DNA of 64,000 nt, taken from the NCBI GenBank assembly GCA_009782505.1, contig WRIW01000006.1, positions 1 through 64,000 of the forward strand, in the 5' to 3' direction. The notes below the pieces were generated by a model. That model was not told the DNA's origin, made no database searches, and was given only the letters and a program-made list of their open reading frames with translations. A program made the position numbers and the translations under genes. Below are positions 24,105-34,400 of this stretch, piece after piece. Source of the stretch: Clostridiales bacterium. Its GTDB lineage: Bacteria > Bacillota > Peptococcia > DRI-13 > UBA5745. Within the stretch, counting starts at the first letter, position 1; each line of letters starts with the position of its first letter.

Positions 24105-26422
24105 TCCCCCTTTCCGGACGTCCGGGCGCTACCGGGCGCGCCGATGAGGCCCGCGTCGGCAAAAGCTTCGGTGAGCTTCTGGGGCGACATGGGTATGCGG
24201 TCCAGGGCAACGCCCGTGGCGTGGTAGATGGCATTCCTCAGGGCGGCCGCCTGAGGTATAGTCGGCGGCTCCCCAAGAGCTTTGTTGCCGAAAGGCCCCG
24301 TCGGGTCGTAGGTCTCCACGAACTCCACCGACAGCTCCGGCGTGTCCATGCTGGTGCCTATCTTATAGTCCAGGAAGTTGCCGTTGAGAAGCTTCCCCTT
24401 GTCGTCATATAGCATTTGCTCGCTCATCGCGTAACCCAGGCCCATGGACATGCCGCCGTGCACCTGGGCTTCGGCGAGCTGGGGATTGATGAGCCTGCCG
24501 CTGTCATGGATGCTGTGGAGGGCCAGCACCTTCACCTTACCCAGGGGGACGTCCACTTCCACCTCGGCAAAGCAGGCGCCGAAGGAAAAAGTATTTTCCT
24601 TGCAGTCGTTCGTCGTCTCCGCCGTGATATGGATGGACTCATGCAAGCTGTAGAAAGCTTCCAGAGCCACCGGCGCCAGGTCGGAGATCACGTCCCCGGT
24701 CCTGCGGTGGATGATCTGGGAGTTCATCAGCTCTAGATTCTCCTTGTTATAGTGGAGCAGCTTCGCGCTGTACTCCAGTATCTTCTCTTTGAAGAGTGAC
24801 GCCGTCTTGAGTATGGCTTTCCCGCTCACATATGTCTGGCGGGAGGCGTAAGCCCCCGTATCAAAGGGCGCCACGTCCGTATCCTGGAAAGATACGATAT
24901 GTACGTCCCCGAAGCGCAGCCCGGAAGCTTCGGCAGCCATCTGGGTGAAGACCGTATCCCCGCCCTGGCCTATCTCCGTGGCCCCCATCTGCAGCTGGGC
25001 TGTGCCGTCCTGGTTAAGGATCATCCGGCAGCTTGCGGTCTCAAGGGATATGGGGTAGACGCCCGTCTTATAGGAAAATATCGCCATACCCACGCCCCGC
25101 CGGAGGCTGCCGCTCTGGTTCTGATAAGCCTTGCGTTTCTTCCCCCAATCCACTAAGGTCTTGCCCCGCTCAATGCACTCGGCAAGGCCTGTGCTGTGGC
25201 AGACTATGCCCGTGCCCGGGTCCACAAAACCCATCTGCATGGCGTTTAGCTCGCGGAAGTCCACCGGGTCCATGCCCAAGGCCGAAGCGACGTCGTCCGA
25301 GTGGGACTCCATGGCGAAGTTGACCTGGGGTATGCCGTAGCCCCGCATAGCCCCGCCGCTGGGTAGATTGGTATATACGGTATACGCCTTGCCTTCGGTG
25401 AGCTTCTCCGCGTGGTATAGCTGGCGGAAGCCTGTCACGGTATTTGCCACGATGGAGTGCCCGTGGGAGGCATAGCCCCCCTGGTTGGATATGGCTGTGA
25501 TGTGCCTGGCAAGGAAGCGCCCGTCTTTGTCCACCGCCGACTTGAGGTGGACGTCTATGCTGTGGCGAATCCTGGTGGCAAAGAAGGTCTCTTCCCTGGA
25601 TATGGCAAGCAGCACGCAGCGCCCTCCCACCTGGGTCGTAAGGTAGGCGTTGAGGGGCTCGTACAGCACCTCCTGCTTATTTCCAAACCCGCCGCCTATA
25701 TAGGGCTTGACGACCCGTATCTTCCCCCAGCCTATCCCCATCGCCTGCCCGGCCACACGCCGGACGATATGGGGTATCTGCGTAGAGCTGACGATGGTGA
25801 TGCGGTCGTTTTCCATATAGGCGAAGCTCACAGGCTTCTCGATATGGCAGTGCTGCACGGATTGGGTGTGGTAATCCCCCTCAAAAATCCTCACCCCTTC
25901 GCCGGGGTCTGCCCAGTCGAAAGCGCCGTAAGCATAGTCGGACTCCTTCAGGATATTGCCCGGATAAGCCTCGTGGATCGCGCCCGCGCCCTCCGCCATC
26001 GCCGCTTCCGAAGATAGCAGCGGCGCGTATTCCTCATACTCCACCTCGATGAGGGCCAGGGCTTCCCTGCACGCCGGCTCGTCCTCCGCGATCACCGCGG
26101 CTATCTCGTCCCCTACATACCTGACGCGCCGGTTGAGGAGCCTGCGGTCCGCCACGTCCTGGTGAGCTTCCTCCGTAGACCAGGGGTGCCCCGCTGTAGG
26201 GAAGTCGATCTCCGGGACGTCGAAGCAGGTCACGATGCGAACCACGCCCTTTACCCCGGCGGCCTTAGATGTATCGATTTTCTTCACCAGCCCGTTAGCT
26301 ATGGGGCTGCGCTTCAGCATCGCGGTGAGATAGTTGACCGGAAGCATGTCCTCTGTGTATTTCGCCTGGCCTGTTACCTTCGCGTACCCGTCCACACGGG
26401 GGACGCTTTGACCTACCGTCAT
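24101..26422 (-). CDS. xdhA: Xanthine dehydrogenase molybdenum-binding subunit
   Basis: 773 residues of the xanthine oxidase/aldehyde oxidase large-subunit family. It hydroxylates a purine (xanthine or hypoxanthine) at the Mo-pterin site. Visible landmarks are GQAKYTEDM near the N-terminus, VRYVGDEIAAV, the cofactor loop KPYIGGGFGNKQE, the SGGAMRGYGIPQ segment and the catalytic glutamate in FGNKALGEPPTIPQ near the C-terminus. It overlaps guaD by 4 bp and the FAD/FeS gene by 4 bp. Its RBS (AAGGAGGAGG) is part of a repeat A footprint. Substrate is inferred from the guaD neighbour. Confidence 0.92.
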   Translation of the reverse strand: MTVGQSVPRVDGYAKVTGQAKYTEDMLPVNYLTAMLKRSPIANGLVKKIDTSKAAGVKGVVRIVTCFDVPEIDFPTAGHPWSTEEAHQDVADRRLLNRRVRYVGDEIAAVIAEDEPACREALALIEVEYEEYAPLLSSEAAMAEGAGAIHEAYPGNILKESDYAYGAFDWADPGEGVRIFEGDYHTQSVQHCHIEKPVSFAYMENDRITIVSSTQIPHIVRRVAGQAMGIGWGKIRVVKPYIGGGFGNKQEVLYEPLNAYLTTQVGGRCVLLAISREETFFATRIRHSIDVHLKSAVDKDGRFLARHITAISNQGGYASHGHSIVANTVTGFRQLYHAEKLTEGKAYTVYTNLPSGGAMRGYGIPQVNFAMESHSDDVASALGMDPVDFRELNAMQMGFVDPGTGIVCHSTGLAECIERGKTLVDWGKKRKAYQNQSGSLRRGVGMAIFSYKTGVYPISLETASCRMILNQDGTAQLQMGATEIGQGGDTVFTQMAAEASGLRFGDVHIVSFQDTDVAPFDTGAYASRQTYVSGKAILKTASLFKEKILEYSAKLLHYNKENLELMNSQIIHRRTGDVISDLAPVALEAFYSLHESIHITAETTNDCKENTFSFGACFAEVEVDVPLGKVKVLALHSIHDSGRLINPQLAEAQVHGGMSMGLGYAMSEQMLYDDKGKLLNGNFLDYKIGTSMDTPELSVEFVETYDPTGPFGNKALGEPPTIPQAAALRNAIYHATGVALDRIPMSPQKLTEAFADAGLIGAPGSARTSGKGE

Positions 26423-27756
26423 ACAACACCCTCCTCCTTACTTGCCTTTTTGAATCCTGCGTTACCCAGTGGCCTGTCAAATATATTCTTTCCGCGGACG
26501 TACTTTTCCTCGATCACGTTTCTATCCGGCTGATAGACGACTCTGGCAAGCCTGCTTTGCATGTCGAGGGGCCCGGTATCCAGATTGCGGCTGTCGTCGA
26601 TGACCAGGGCGTCAAACTCATATCCGGGCAGGAAAGAGCCTATGTTGCCGAAAAATGCCCCGCCCCCCAGGGTGCCCAGATAGAAGGCTTCCTCCAGGGT
26701 CAGGGCTCTGCACGACTCGTCGACGAGGCGCCAGTACAACTTTGATACTTGTATCGCGTCGCTCATGGCGCGAAATATGGACGTATGGCTGCCTCCAGCC
26801 ACGTCGCTCCCCAGCCCTACCGGTATACCCGCGTCCAGGAACCTGCGTACAGGCGCGATCCCCGAGGACAAGTTCATATTGGATTGGGGGCAATGGGCTA
26901 CGAATACCTGCCGCTTTCGCATAAGCTCTATTTCCTCATCGCTCATCCAGACGCAATGCGCCATCACGGTGGGCGTATCCCCGCCAAACATACCGAAGGC
27001 GTCGTAGGCTTGCGCATAGCTGCCCGCTCCCGGGCAAAGCTCCCTGACCCAGGCTACTTCCCCCTGGTTCTCCGAAAGATGGGACTGCACGGGCAGCCCG
27101 TAGCTCCGCTGCACGGCTTTCAGCCCACTCATCAGCCCGTCCGTACAGGAAGGGATGAACCTGGGCGTCAGTATCGGCTTGACATTCGCGTATCGCTTCT
27201 CACCCAGCGCCGCCTGCAGCCAGATCTCCGTGTCCGCCAGGGAAGCCTCGGCGCTTTCCTCCTGGAGCGGCGGTATACCGTTTCGGTCCATATTGACCTT
27301 GCCCACATAAGCCGCGAGCCCGGATCCTTCAAGGATGTCCATCAGCAGCAGCGTAGCCGGCGTATGCCTGGTGGCGAAGACCACCGCCCGGGTATTCGGC
27401 CCGCGGTATACCTCGTCCGCGAAGGCGCGGTAAGCCTTCTCCGCGTACGATAGATCCTCATACTTCGATTCCTCCGGAAATGTATGGCGGTTCAGCCACT
27501 GGATGAGCTCCAGGTCCATGCCAAGCCCCCAAAATGTATACTGCGGGGCGTGGACGTGCAGATCTACCAGGCCCGGGACGATCAAACGGTTCTGGTGGTC
27601 GGTAAGCGGCAGCGAGCTGAACTCTTCAGGCAGCTCCTGATACGCGCCCTTGCATACGCCGTCGGCGCAGACCAGATAAGCGTTTTCCATCACTTCCAAG
27701 TCTCCGGAAGCCCGGCTAAAACACAGATCCCCCTTTAGTACAAATCCTTCGCTCAT
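26419..27756 (-). CDS. guaD: Guanine deaminase
   Basis: 445 residues, an amidohydrolase that turns guanine into xanthine, the substrate for the dehydrogenase encoded next. The metal site PGLVDLHVHAPQYTFWG and WLNRHTFPEE are typical of guanine deaminases. Further ligands are in QSHLSENQGE, MAHCVWM and GLGSDVAGG. The last ~12 residues (GFKKASKEEGVV) are encoded by sequence that matches the two ends of a family A repeat, so the C-terminus may have been altered by it. First gene of guaD-xdhA-xdhBC-SDR. Confidence 0.92.
   Translation of the reverse strand: MSEGFVLKGDLCFSRASGDLEVMENAYLVCADGVCKGAYQELPEEFSSLPLTDHQNRLIVPGLVDLHVHAPQYTFWGLGMDLELIQWLNRHTFPEESKYEDLSYAEKAYRAFADEVYRGPNTRAVVFATRHTPATLLLMDILEGSGLAAYVGKVNMDRNGIPPLQEESAEASLADTEIWLQAALGEKRYANVKPILTPRFIPSCTDGLMSGLKAVQRSYGLPVQSHLSENQGEVAWVRELCPGAGSYAQAYDAFGMFGGDTPTVMAHCVWMSDEEIELMRKRQVFVAHCPQSNMNLSSGIAPVRRFLDAGIPVGLGSDVAGGSHTSIFRAMSDAIQVSKLYWRLVDESCRALTLEEAFYLGTLGGGAFFGNIGSFLPGYEFDALVIDDSRNLDTGPLDMQSRLARVVYQPDRNVIEEKYVRGKNIFDRPLGNAGFKKASKEEGVV
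26431..26465 (-). repeat. Family A footprint (ends only) at the guaD-xdhA junction
   Basis: Minus strand GTAACGCAGGATT joined to CAAAAAGGCAAGTAAGGAGG. The first part equals the left end of family A units and the second equals the right end plus RBS as found before pgi (A6); the ~100-bp interior is absent. Confidence 0.6.
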
Positions 27757-27775
27757 GAAGTCTATACTCCGTTCG

Positions 27776-28747
27776 TCATTTCTTCATCCAGTAAGGCTTG
27801 ATCAGCGACTCCTTCGCGTCGCCGCCCCCCTGGTCGTTCGCCGGCTCTGCCGGCTGGCTTTTCCCCTCGCCGGTATTTCCGCCATCCCTGCTTTTCCTTC
27901 TGTCCGCGTTATGCTCCTGGCGTTTTGCGCTCCTCTTCATCATAGGCTGGTCCTGGCGCTTGATGTTTCCCCGGCTCTGCCTGCCGGCCTCCTGGGCCTC
28001 TTCCTTCGAGCCGTCCCGGACACCTTCCCCGGCGCTCTCCCTGGTGTTTTCCCTGGCGCTTTCCACGATGCTTTCACTTGCGCCGTCACGGGTATTATCC
28101 CTCGCGCCGTCTCTGGCGGCCTTGCGTTCGCCTCTGCCTTTCTGTGCTCTCTGGCCCGTTTCCTTCTTATCTCCCGATTTGTCCCTCGCCTCTTTTCGCC
28201 CCTCCGAAGGCTTCCCATCCCGGGTCCGGGCGGCTTCCCCATCCTTCTCCCCGCGGTTCGCGCCATCCGGCTGGCCCATCAGCTTACGGCGGCCCGGCGT
28301 CCTGCCTTCCCAGAAGTCCGGCTGCATACGCGGGGTCTCCGAAAGCTCAAAGGGGACGATTTTCTTCTTCCTTGGCACAAAAGGCTTATCCGCCTCGTAG
28401 GATTCCCTGGTGAAATCCACATAAGTCAGATCCAGGCTCGGCCTCTCGGGGAAAACCACCCCCGGCTCCAGGTCGAGGGCATGGGCATGGAAGCTTGGCG
28501 GGCCCTCAGGCCTCGGCGCCGGCTTTGCCTCCGGCTCCGATTCCGGCTCCAACTCGTACCACAACTCCCGCTCCTCGCGGGTCTCCCTATCCACAGACTT
28601 TTTCTTGCGATGAAAATTCGTATTATTCTTACGGTCGCCTGCCTCCCCGGACGGCTCGGGCTTCCTGTTGTCCTTATCTCTATGCTTTTTTCCGGCGCCG
28701 CCCTGTCTGCGGGGCGCCCCTTCCGCCTTGTCCTGAAACCCTTCCAT
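27776..28747 (-). CDS. Low-complexity charged protein of unknown function
   Basis: 323 residues from the ATG at 28747, which has AAAGGAG 6 nt upstream (a longer reading to 28804 lacks an SD). The composition is dominated by Lys, Arg, Glu, Asp, Gly and Ala, with short runs such as RDGARDNTRDGA, and is probably disordered over most of its length. A less biased segment around 80-150 (SLDLTYVDFTRESYEADKPF) may fold. It ends in the hydrophobic-basic tail SLIKPYWMKK. No signal peptide or known domain. It lies 19 bp before guaD and may be its operon partner. Confidence 0.65.
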   Translation of the reverse strand: MEGFQDKAEGAPRRQGGAGKKHRDKDNRKPEPSGEAGDRKNNTNFHRKKKSVDRETREERELWYELEPESEPEAKPAPRPEGPPSFHAHALDLEPGVVFPERPSLDLTYVDFTRESYEADKPFVPRKKKIVPFELSETPRMQPDFWEGRTPGRRKLMGQPDGANRGEKDGEAARTRDGKPSEGRKEARDKSGDKKETGQRAQKGRGERKAARDGARDNTRDGASESIVESARENTRESAGEGVRDGSKEEAQEAGRQSRGNIKRQDQPMMKRSAKRQEHNADRRKSRDGGNTGEGKSQPAEPANDQGGGDAKESLIKPYWMKK

Positions 28748-28830
28748 AAATGCTCCTTTCAAACTACATATGTATAAAATATCATCATTTCTCAATGAGG
28801 GCAATATCGTCTTTCCCCCAAAACATTTTC

Positions 28831-28858
28831 TTTACAAATCCTTTCTTTTTGCTATAAT
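28831..28858 (+). promoter_or_regulatory. Promoter of tRNA-Ala
   Basis: TTTACA (28831-28836), 16 bp, TATAAT (28853-28858), about 34 bp before the mature 5' end of the tRNA. Confidence 0.75.
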
Positions 28859-28891
28859 GGTAAAGTCACATCTCACCGGTGGCAATCGATC

Positions 28892-28964
<73 letters not shown>

Positions 28965-29032
28965 CTATGCAACTCCAAAGGCGAACCCTGATTATCATTA
29001 GGATGATCGGGGTTTTCCTTTTTGAAGTAATC

Positions 29033-29293
29033 TTAATCGTTATAATGACCGCCGCATTGAGCGATAATGAGTTGATTGTCTTCTGCTTTGTAAACTATGC
29101 GATTTGCTTCATCAATGCGGCGGCTCCAATATCCCTGCAAATTTCCTGTCAACGGTTCCGGCCTACCAATGCCAGTGAAAGGATGGCGGTCAATATCTGC
29201 TATAAGTTTATTTATACGTCTAAGGGTTTTCCTGTCCTGTGTTTGCCACTCAAGATACTCGTCCCACGCCTTATCGTGCCATACCTTATTCAT
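29033..29293 (-). CDS. yoeB: YoeB/Txe-type mRNA interferase toxin
   Basis: 86 residues closely following YoeB: start MNKVWHDKAWDEYLEWQ, then KKINKLIADI-like helix, HPFTGIGRPEPL (catalytic Glu), GYWSRRIDEANRIVY (catalytic Arg) and the C-terminal GGHYND with the His-Tyr pair. YoeB cuts mRNA at the ribosomal A site. The start overlaps the antitoxin stop by 8 bp. It is transcribed toward tRNA-Ala. Confidence 0.92.
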   Translation of the reverse strand: MNKVWHDKAWDEYLEWQTQDRKTLRRINKLIADIDRHPFTGIGRPEPLTGNLQGYWSRRIDEANRIVYKAEDNQLIIAQCGGHYND

Positions 29294-29552
29294 CTTCTAC
29301 CTCTATCAGTTCATGGGCAGAGAGGTTTTTACCCGCTTCAATGTCAGCAATTCTGCGGTTAAGTTCCGTTTGGTTTTTCGTGCCGTAAAACGGGTCATAA
29401 ATCTCAAAAGGAATTTTACCTTCGCGCAATGATTGTCGGGCGAATACGTTAAATGCCGTGGACAAATTCATTCCAAAATCGCCAAACATTCTCTCGGCCT
29501 GTTCCTTAACTTCCCTGTCGAGCCTGATCGTTACATTGATTGTATCAGCCAT
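29286..29552 (-). CDS. RelB/DinJ-family antitoxin
   Basis: 88 residues from ATG 29552 (AAGGAGGTG, 6 nt upstream). The N-terminal MADTINVTIRLDREVKEQ is a ribbon-helix-helix DNA-binding domain as in RelB/DinJ antitoxins; the C-terminal part would wrap the toxin. RelB/DinJ antitoxin with a YoeB toxin is a common mixed pairing. It should repress its own promoter with the toxin as co-repressor; a fitting operator lies upstream. Confidence 0.9.
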   Translation of the reverse strand: MADTINVTIRLDREVKEQAERMFGDFGMNLSTAFNVFARQSLREGKIPFEIYDPFYGTKNQTELNRRIADIEAGKNLSAHELIEVEDE

Positions 29553-29581
29553 TATAAACACCTCCTTATTCCTGCAACCTA

Positions 29582-29623
29582 AGTATAGCATAATAATTCG
29601 TGCATATCAATTGTTTTGCACGA
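29582..29623 (-). promoter_or_regulatory. Promoter and operator of the relB-yoeB pair
   Basis: Minus strand TTGATA (29605-29610), 17 bp, TATACT (29582-29587). The inverted repeat TCGTGCA ... TGCACGA (29598-29623) covers the -35 box and is a likely antitoxin operator. Confidence 0.7.
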
Positions 29624-29719
29624 TTTATTGCACTTGTTTGCTTTGAATTCAACTCTTGCTTTGCTTTGGGTTTGCTTTTGATTAAAAATCCTAACCGCTC
29701 ATGATAACGCTTCATCGCA

Positions 29720-30034
29720 TTATTCTTGCATATCGGCAATTTGATTCATGCAACTGTCCAATTCCCGTACATAACCGTAATCGGCATCGCTAAAGCCAAG
29801 CAGGTCGTTGCATATGCCTGCGTCCACGAAATAGAACTTTTCGTGGGTCTTCAGATGCAACTTACCCTTCAGATCGTACCGCCGCGCCCGGTAGAGGATA
29901 TAAGCGTTCTCGAGGAGCCGCAGATAGTTATCGATAGTATCGTTCGTTGTTTTCCAGCCCGTGCTTACCAGATAATCGCTCACTCTCTTCGTGGAGGTGA
30001 GATTGCCAGCATTCGCTTTTTCAACAGATATCAA
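29720..30034 (-). pseudogene. Fragment of an AAA_14/DUF4143 ATPase
   Basis: Only about 104 codons remain, matching the C-terminal half of DUF4143 proteins: STKRVSDYLVSTGWKT, NYLRLLENAYILYRARRYDLKGK, EKFYFVDAGICNDLLGF. The ATPase domain (Walker A and B) and the C-terminal nuclease-like end are missing, and there is no credible start. The intact relative is at 37,267-38,556. Between this fragment and jetD (30,035-30,130) nothing recognisable is left. Confidence 0.7.
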
Positions 30035-30130
30035 TCCCTTTCAATAATACCAAATAATCCTGCGGTTGAATAGACAAATGAGCCAAGCTTACACGTGACA
30101 TGCAGTATGCCAGTGATTCTGTCCACTATT

Positions 30131-31462
30131 TCAAGCATTAGGTATTCCTCTGTTTTCAGCGATCGCTGTAGCGATAAGTAGCCTGTCATATTGGTCGCGG
30201 TGATGATACGGCCCGGATGATTCGACCAGCATGGCTTCCTGTTCAAGCCGTACGCCGGATTTGATCATGTACTCGATGCAGGGATAGCAGTCAGCCAGTT
30301 CGGGCATATCCAATAAAGAGATCAAGCGTTTTTGGTAAGCCTCAGGAAAACCGACGGTAAACTCCGCGAAATGCGCCAATTCATCCAGGTTCATCCTCCA
30401 TGGCCGGACGCCGGGCAGAATTTCTCTGCGCAACCGGGCAAGCATACGAAAGCCGCCAAAATCAATATCGCCCCAGTGAAAAAACGCGCCGTCGTCCGGC
30501 AAGGACGACACTATTGCTTCGAGGAACATACGCTTAGCTGGACTATACTGCCCGCCATGAAAAAAGACAAATTCGTCTTTCTCCTTATTCTTATGGACAT
30601 AATCAACATAGTTGGCATAATTTTCAACAGATAAAATCCGTCGCACATGATCGCTAAAGGATATCTGTCCTTGCCTGATATCATCGATCGTCAGCGTCCC
30701 CCCAAAAGGTAGCGGGGAAAAATCAACGACGCCCCGGGGAAGCGTGATCTTCAGCGCGCCGGAAAAGGCGAACTGCTCAGGATAGGGGACAAGCCCGGCT
30801 AGCCGCAACGCTTCATCATCCGTGCAATCGTCCTGCGCCAGATATTTCCTTAGTACCCGGGCCAGCCGCGCTTTGACCGTGCGTTCAAAGTGTTTGGAAT
30901 CCCCAAAGCAGCGCATGGAGAACACCCGCTCCAGGGTTTCAATTTCCGCGCTGTCCGCGAGAACAGAAACGGCTTTCAGTAAATCGTCCTGTTCCTGAGG
31001 AGTGCCGGGCATGACGGCGCCGACGGCGCGTTTCCGCGCGATCACAGCGATCGTGTCCTCCAGCCAGCGGCGCGACCATTCCGCCTGCGTCCGCCCCAGG
31101 AGCGCGTTCAACCGCAGAAGCAGGTCTTCCGCCTCGTCTCCTTTGGGGCGCCGCCCGATATGGGCGTAGGCTTGCCTGACGGCGCCGGGATCAAGCCATA
31201 GTTTCGCCAAGATGTGATTTTGCTGCCCGCGCATCCATTCATATCCGACCAAGCCCTGTTCGGCCAGATCCAGGACCGCCTGGTTGACGTCTTTTCTGAT
31301 CAGGGGATCTTCGATATCGTACGACGGAAAGTCCGTCTGCCCGCCGTCATATAGCCTCATCATTTTGCGGCGGGACGGTTTTTCGCCGCGGATATAGGCA
31401 GGGCTGTCTTCATACCAGTCCAGCAGGAGCGATAAAATCTGCCGTTGATAATCATGCCTCAT
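30131..31462 (-). CDS. jetD: Wadjet protein JetD (nuclease subunit)
   Basis: 443 residues from ATG 31462, which overlaps the jetC stop by 11 bp. The N-terminal part is an arm domain rich in helices; the C-terminal part is a Toprim-like nuclease domain with LSVENYANYVDYV (acidic residue) and FHWGDIDFGGFRML (DxD). In Wadjet systems JetD cuts closed circular plasmid DNA once the JetABC motor has sensed it. It is the last gene of jetABCD, as in other systems. Confidence 0.93.
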   Translation of the reverse strand: MRHDYQRQILSLLLDWYEDSPAYIRGEKPSRRKMMRLYDGGQTDFPSYDIEDPLIRKDVNQAVLDLAEQGLVGYEWMRGQQNHILAKLWLDPGAVRQAYAHIGRRPKGDEAEDLLLRLNALLGRTQAEWSRRWLEDTIAVIARKRAVGAVMPGTPQEQDDLLKAVSVLADSAEIETLERVFSMRCFGDSKHFERTVKARLARVLRKYLAQDDCTDDEALRLAGLVPYPEQFAFSGALKITLPRGVVDFSPLPFGGTLTIDDIRQGQISFSDHVRRILSVENYANYVDYVHKNKEKDEFVFFHGGQYSPAKRMFLEAIVSSLPDDGAFFHWGDIDFGGFRMLARLRREILPGVRPWRMNLDELAHFAEFTVGFPEAYQKRLISLLDMPELADCYPCIEYMIKSGVRLEQEAMLVESSGPYHHRDQYDRLLIATAIAENRGIPNA

Positions 31463-34400
31463 CAGCGAATTCCTCCAGCTGTCTTGGGTCAAAAGCCCGT
31501 ACGCAAGTTTTCTGCCCCTCTCTTAATACGCCAAGATTACGGTCGGCCAGAGCGCCGACGTCGGGGATCTTATCCGGCGGGGCCGCAAAGATCACCTGAA
31601 ACTGAAAACGCCTAAGCAAGCCTATGCTTTGGATGATACGCTCCCCGTCCATCTTGGAAAAAGCCTCGTCAAACAGGATCAGCCGCGTCGTATTTGCGGT
31701 TTTGTCCCTGCCGATCCGATATAATTGGACAAAAGAAGCCAGCACGGCGACATAAAAAGGCGTCTGGGTTTCTCCGCCGGATTTCTTGCCCATCGTCCTG
31801 GACAACCGCTCCGATTCCCCGCCGGGCTTGATGACTTCCAAATCAAACTTCAGATAGGTCTTATAATCGGTATAGTGCTGAACCCGCTTTTCATAGTCGT
31901 CATACCCCAAGGTCTTTGCCGGGCCCCCGTCGTTGGTCAGCATCTCAAATAGCTCCGCGATTTCTTCCCGGTACTTCTCGTTGTATTGGCCGGAGAGCAA
32001 ATTGTAGCCGCCGAAGAGAAGCATTTCATCCACGATCATATCATAGTAGCGTTTGATCTCATGGTCGGGATTCGCGGTCACGCGGAACTGATAGGTATCC
32101 TCGCCGAAGTTGGCGAATTTCATCGCCGCGTTCAATTCGTCGATATGCTGTCTTGCGTTGCGGATATTACTCTGCAGTTTGCTGAGAAAATCCTCCTGGA
32201 ATTGCTGGAAAGCCTTATTCCGCGTATCCTCTATCTTGGTTTCATATTCAGGCAGCCTGTTTTCCGTGTACTCCAGCCAAATATTGTGGTATACGGCATT
32301 GTCCGGGTCGTTTACGTCGTACCCGGTTTTATACGTTCCATTATATTCAAGCCGGAAATCCCTGGTCTTTTCCCAGTATTCTTCCTTAGCGTTTCGTGAA
32401 CGGCTTTGCTCGCGGTGAAAGGCCCTGGATATCTCTTCCGCGCTTTCTCGTCTCGAGATTTCCCGTTCATACCTTTGGCTGCCGGTTTCATCCGCCCACT
32501 CCCTGTCGTACGACGCTTCCAACGCTTCGCGGAGATCCTCTTCCTCGCTTTCGAGACCGGGCAAGGTTTCCTCTTCATATGACTTAAACCTGTCTTTAGC
32601 GGAACCGACTTTCTCAAAGATTTCGCGGATACGATCGCGGTTTTTCATGATGGCGTCTTCCCGCTCGCCCAGCCTTTGACGAAGGATCTCGATCGCGCTC
32701 TTATCAATCGACTCCGCGTCGGCGGTAAGGCGCTGGATCGCTTCTGCCAGGAGCGGGAGCTCCAAATATTTCTTGGCGGAATCGATGATTTGCCCAACCA
32801 TAAACGCGTCGAGCCGGAAAAACCTGTCCGTCTCCTTAAGCGCCGGGATAATCGCGATCAAGACGGATAGTATCTCCTGAAGCCAGGATATCTCCTCCTT
32901 CACTTTTTCCAACCTGAGCCTGGCGCCCGTCCGTCCGATAGCCGGGTCTTTCCAGCGCTTCGGATCCATGGCGCGGACGACGAAGTTCTGATAAAGTACG
33001 CCATCGTCGGTGACCGAGGTTCTGAATTTCCTGAGTTCCTTTATGGAATCACATTTCCGGACGCGGCCCAGCGTGAAGTCGATAAATAGCCGGACCGCGG
33101 CGTCCTCTGTCTCCAATTCCTCCGCAAGACTGCCTTCGTCCCTGACCGGGCTCATACGCTGAAGTTTTTCCGTATCGACAAGCCCGGTGGTGTACACGCT
33201 TTTCTGCCGCTTGATGGAATCATAGAGCTGAAACGCGGTATAAAAATGCTCCGGCGCGACGATCACATAGAATTTTTGCGTGTGCAAATAGCCTTCGACG
33301 ACGTCCCGCCAACGGTCGCCGCGTATCTCCGCCTCTTCCGCCAGGATGACCGCTTTCGCTTCCGGCCCGTATTTGGAACGAAGCCGGCTTTCAACGGCTT
33401 CTTTCAGGTCAATCGCATCTTGAGGGAAGCGATAGACGCCCTTTTCCAGCGATTCTTTTTCCGCGGCCAATTCCGCCAGACGACGCGCCATCTCCTCTTG
33501 GGCGTCGGTCAGCCGCCCGCTGAGGCTTACGCAGCGGTCGCGGTAATCATCCGCTTCCCTGGCCAGCGCGACAAGTTTTTCGCTGCCGGTATGCGCGAGA
33601 AGCTCTGCTTCCGCATCCCGCTCTTTTGCTTCCCGCAAGGGGCCCGCTTTCTCCAGCAGGGCGTCCCCTTCGGCGCCGACCGCTTCGATCCTCGCGCCCA
33701 GTAATGGATCCATTTCCGATAGATTGGTGAGCAGTATTTTTTCTCTGATATTCACAATCCAGGTTTTCCAGGAGGACGTCGCCTGGTGCAGCCTCGCCGA
33801 CATTATCTCAAACGTATTGATCAGTTCGCCGCATTGTCGTTTCTTTTCGTCGATTTCTTTCTGCAGGCCTTCCAGCCGCTTCGCGTTTTCGTCGCTGTCA
33901 AGCTGCAGCTTCAATGCGTCGCGTTCTGTCTGTAGCTGCGCCTGCTGCCTTTCCTCGCGGACCAGACTATCCCCGAGTTCACGCAATTCATGGGCAAGCC
34001 GCTCTATGTTTTGCTTACAGGCCTCGATTTCGCTTCTTTTCGTCTCCCACGCCGCCCGTTCAAGCAAATAGCTGTATAGCGTTTCGTTGTCTTTATTCTT
34101 AATAAACACGTCGTGGGCATCGCCGATCTTTGCTAATAATACGATACGCTCCTGCAGGATTTGCGATTCTTTTTTCAACGAGTCGTAGCTGCGGATATTT
34201 TCCTTCATATCCGCGATATTGATTTCCAGCTCTTCGCCACAGACAAATTCCGTGATAAATTTCTCGATCTTGACGTCCGGATCGAAAGAAACCGTCTTTT
34301 TGATGAGGTCGGTAAAGCGCTGGGGCTGCAGCCCCCCAAGGCTGCCGCATAACGCTTCGCGGAAGTCGCGGTTCACATTGGTCGTGTAACTTTGTCCCCC

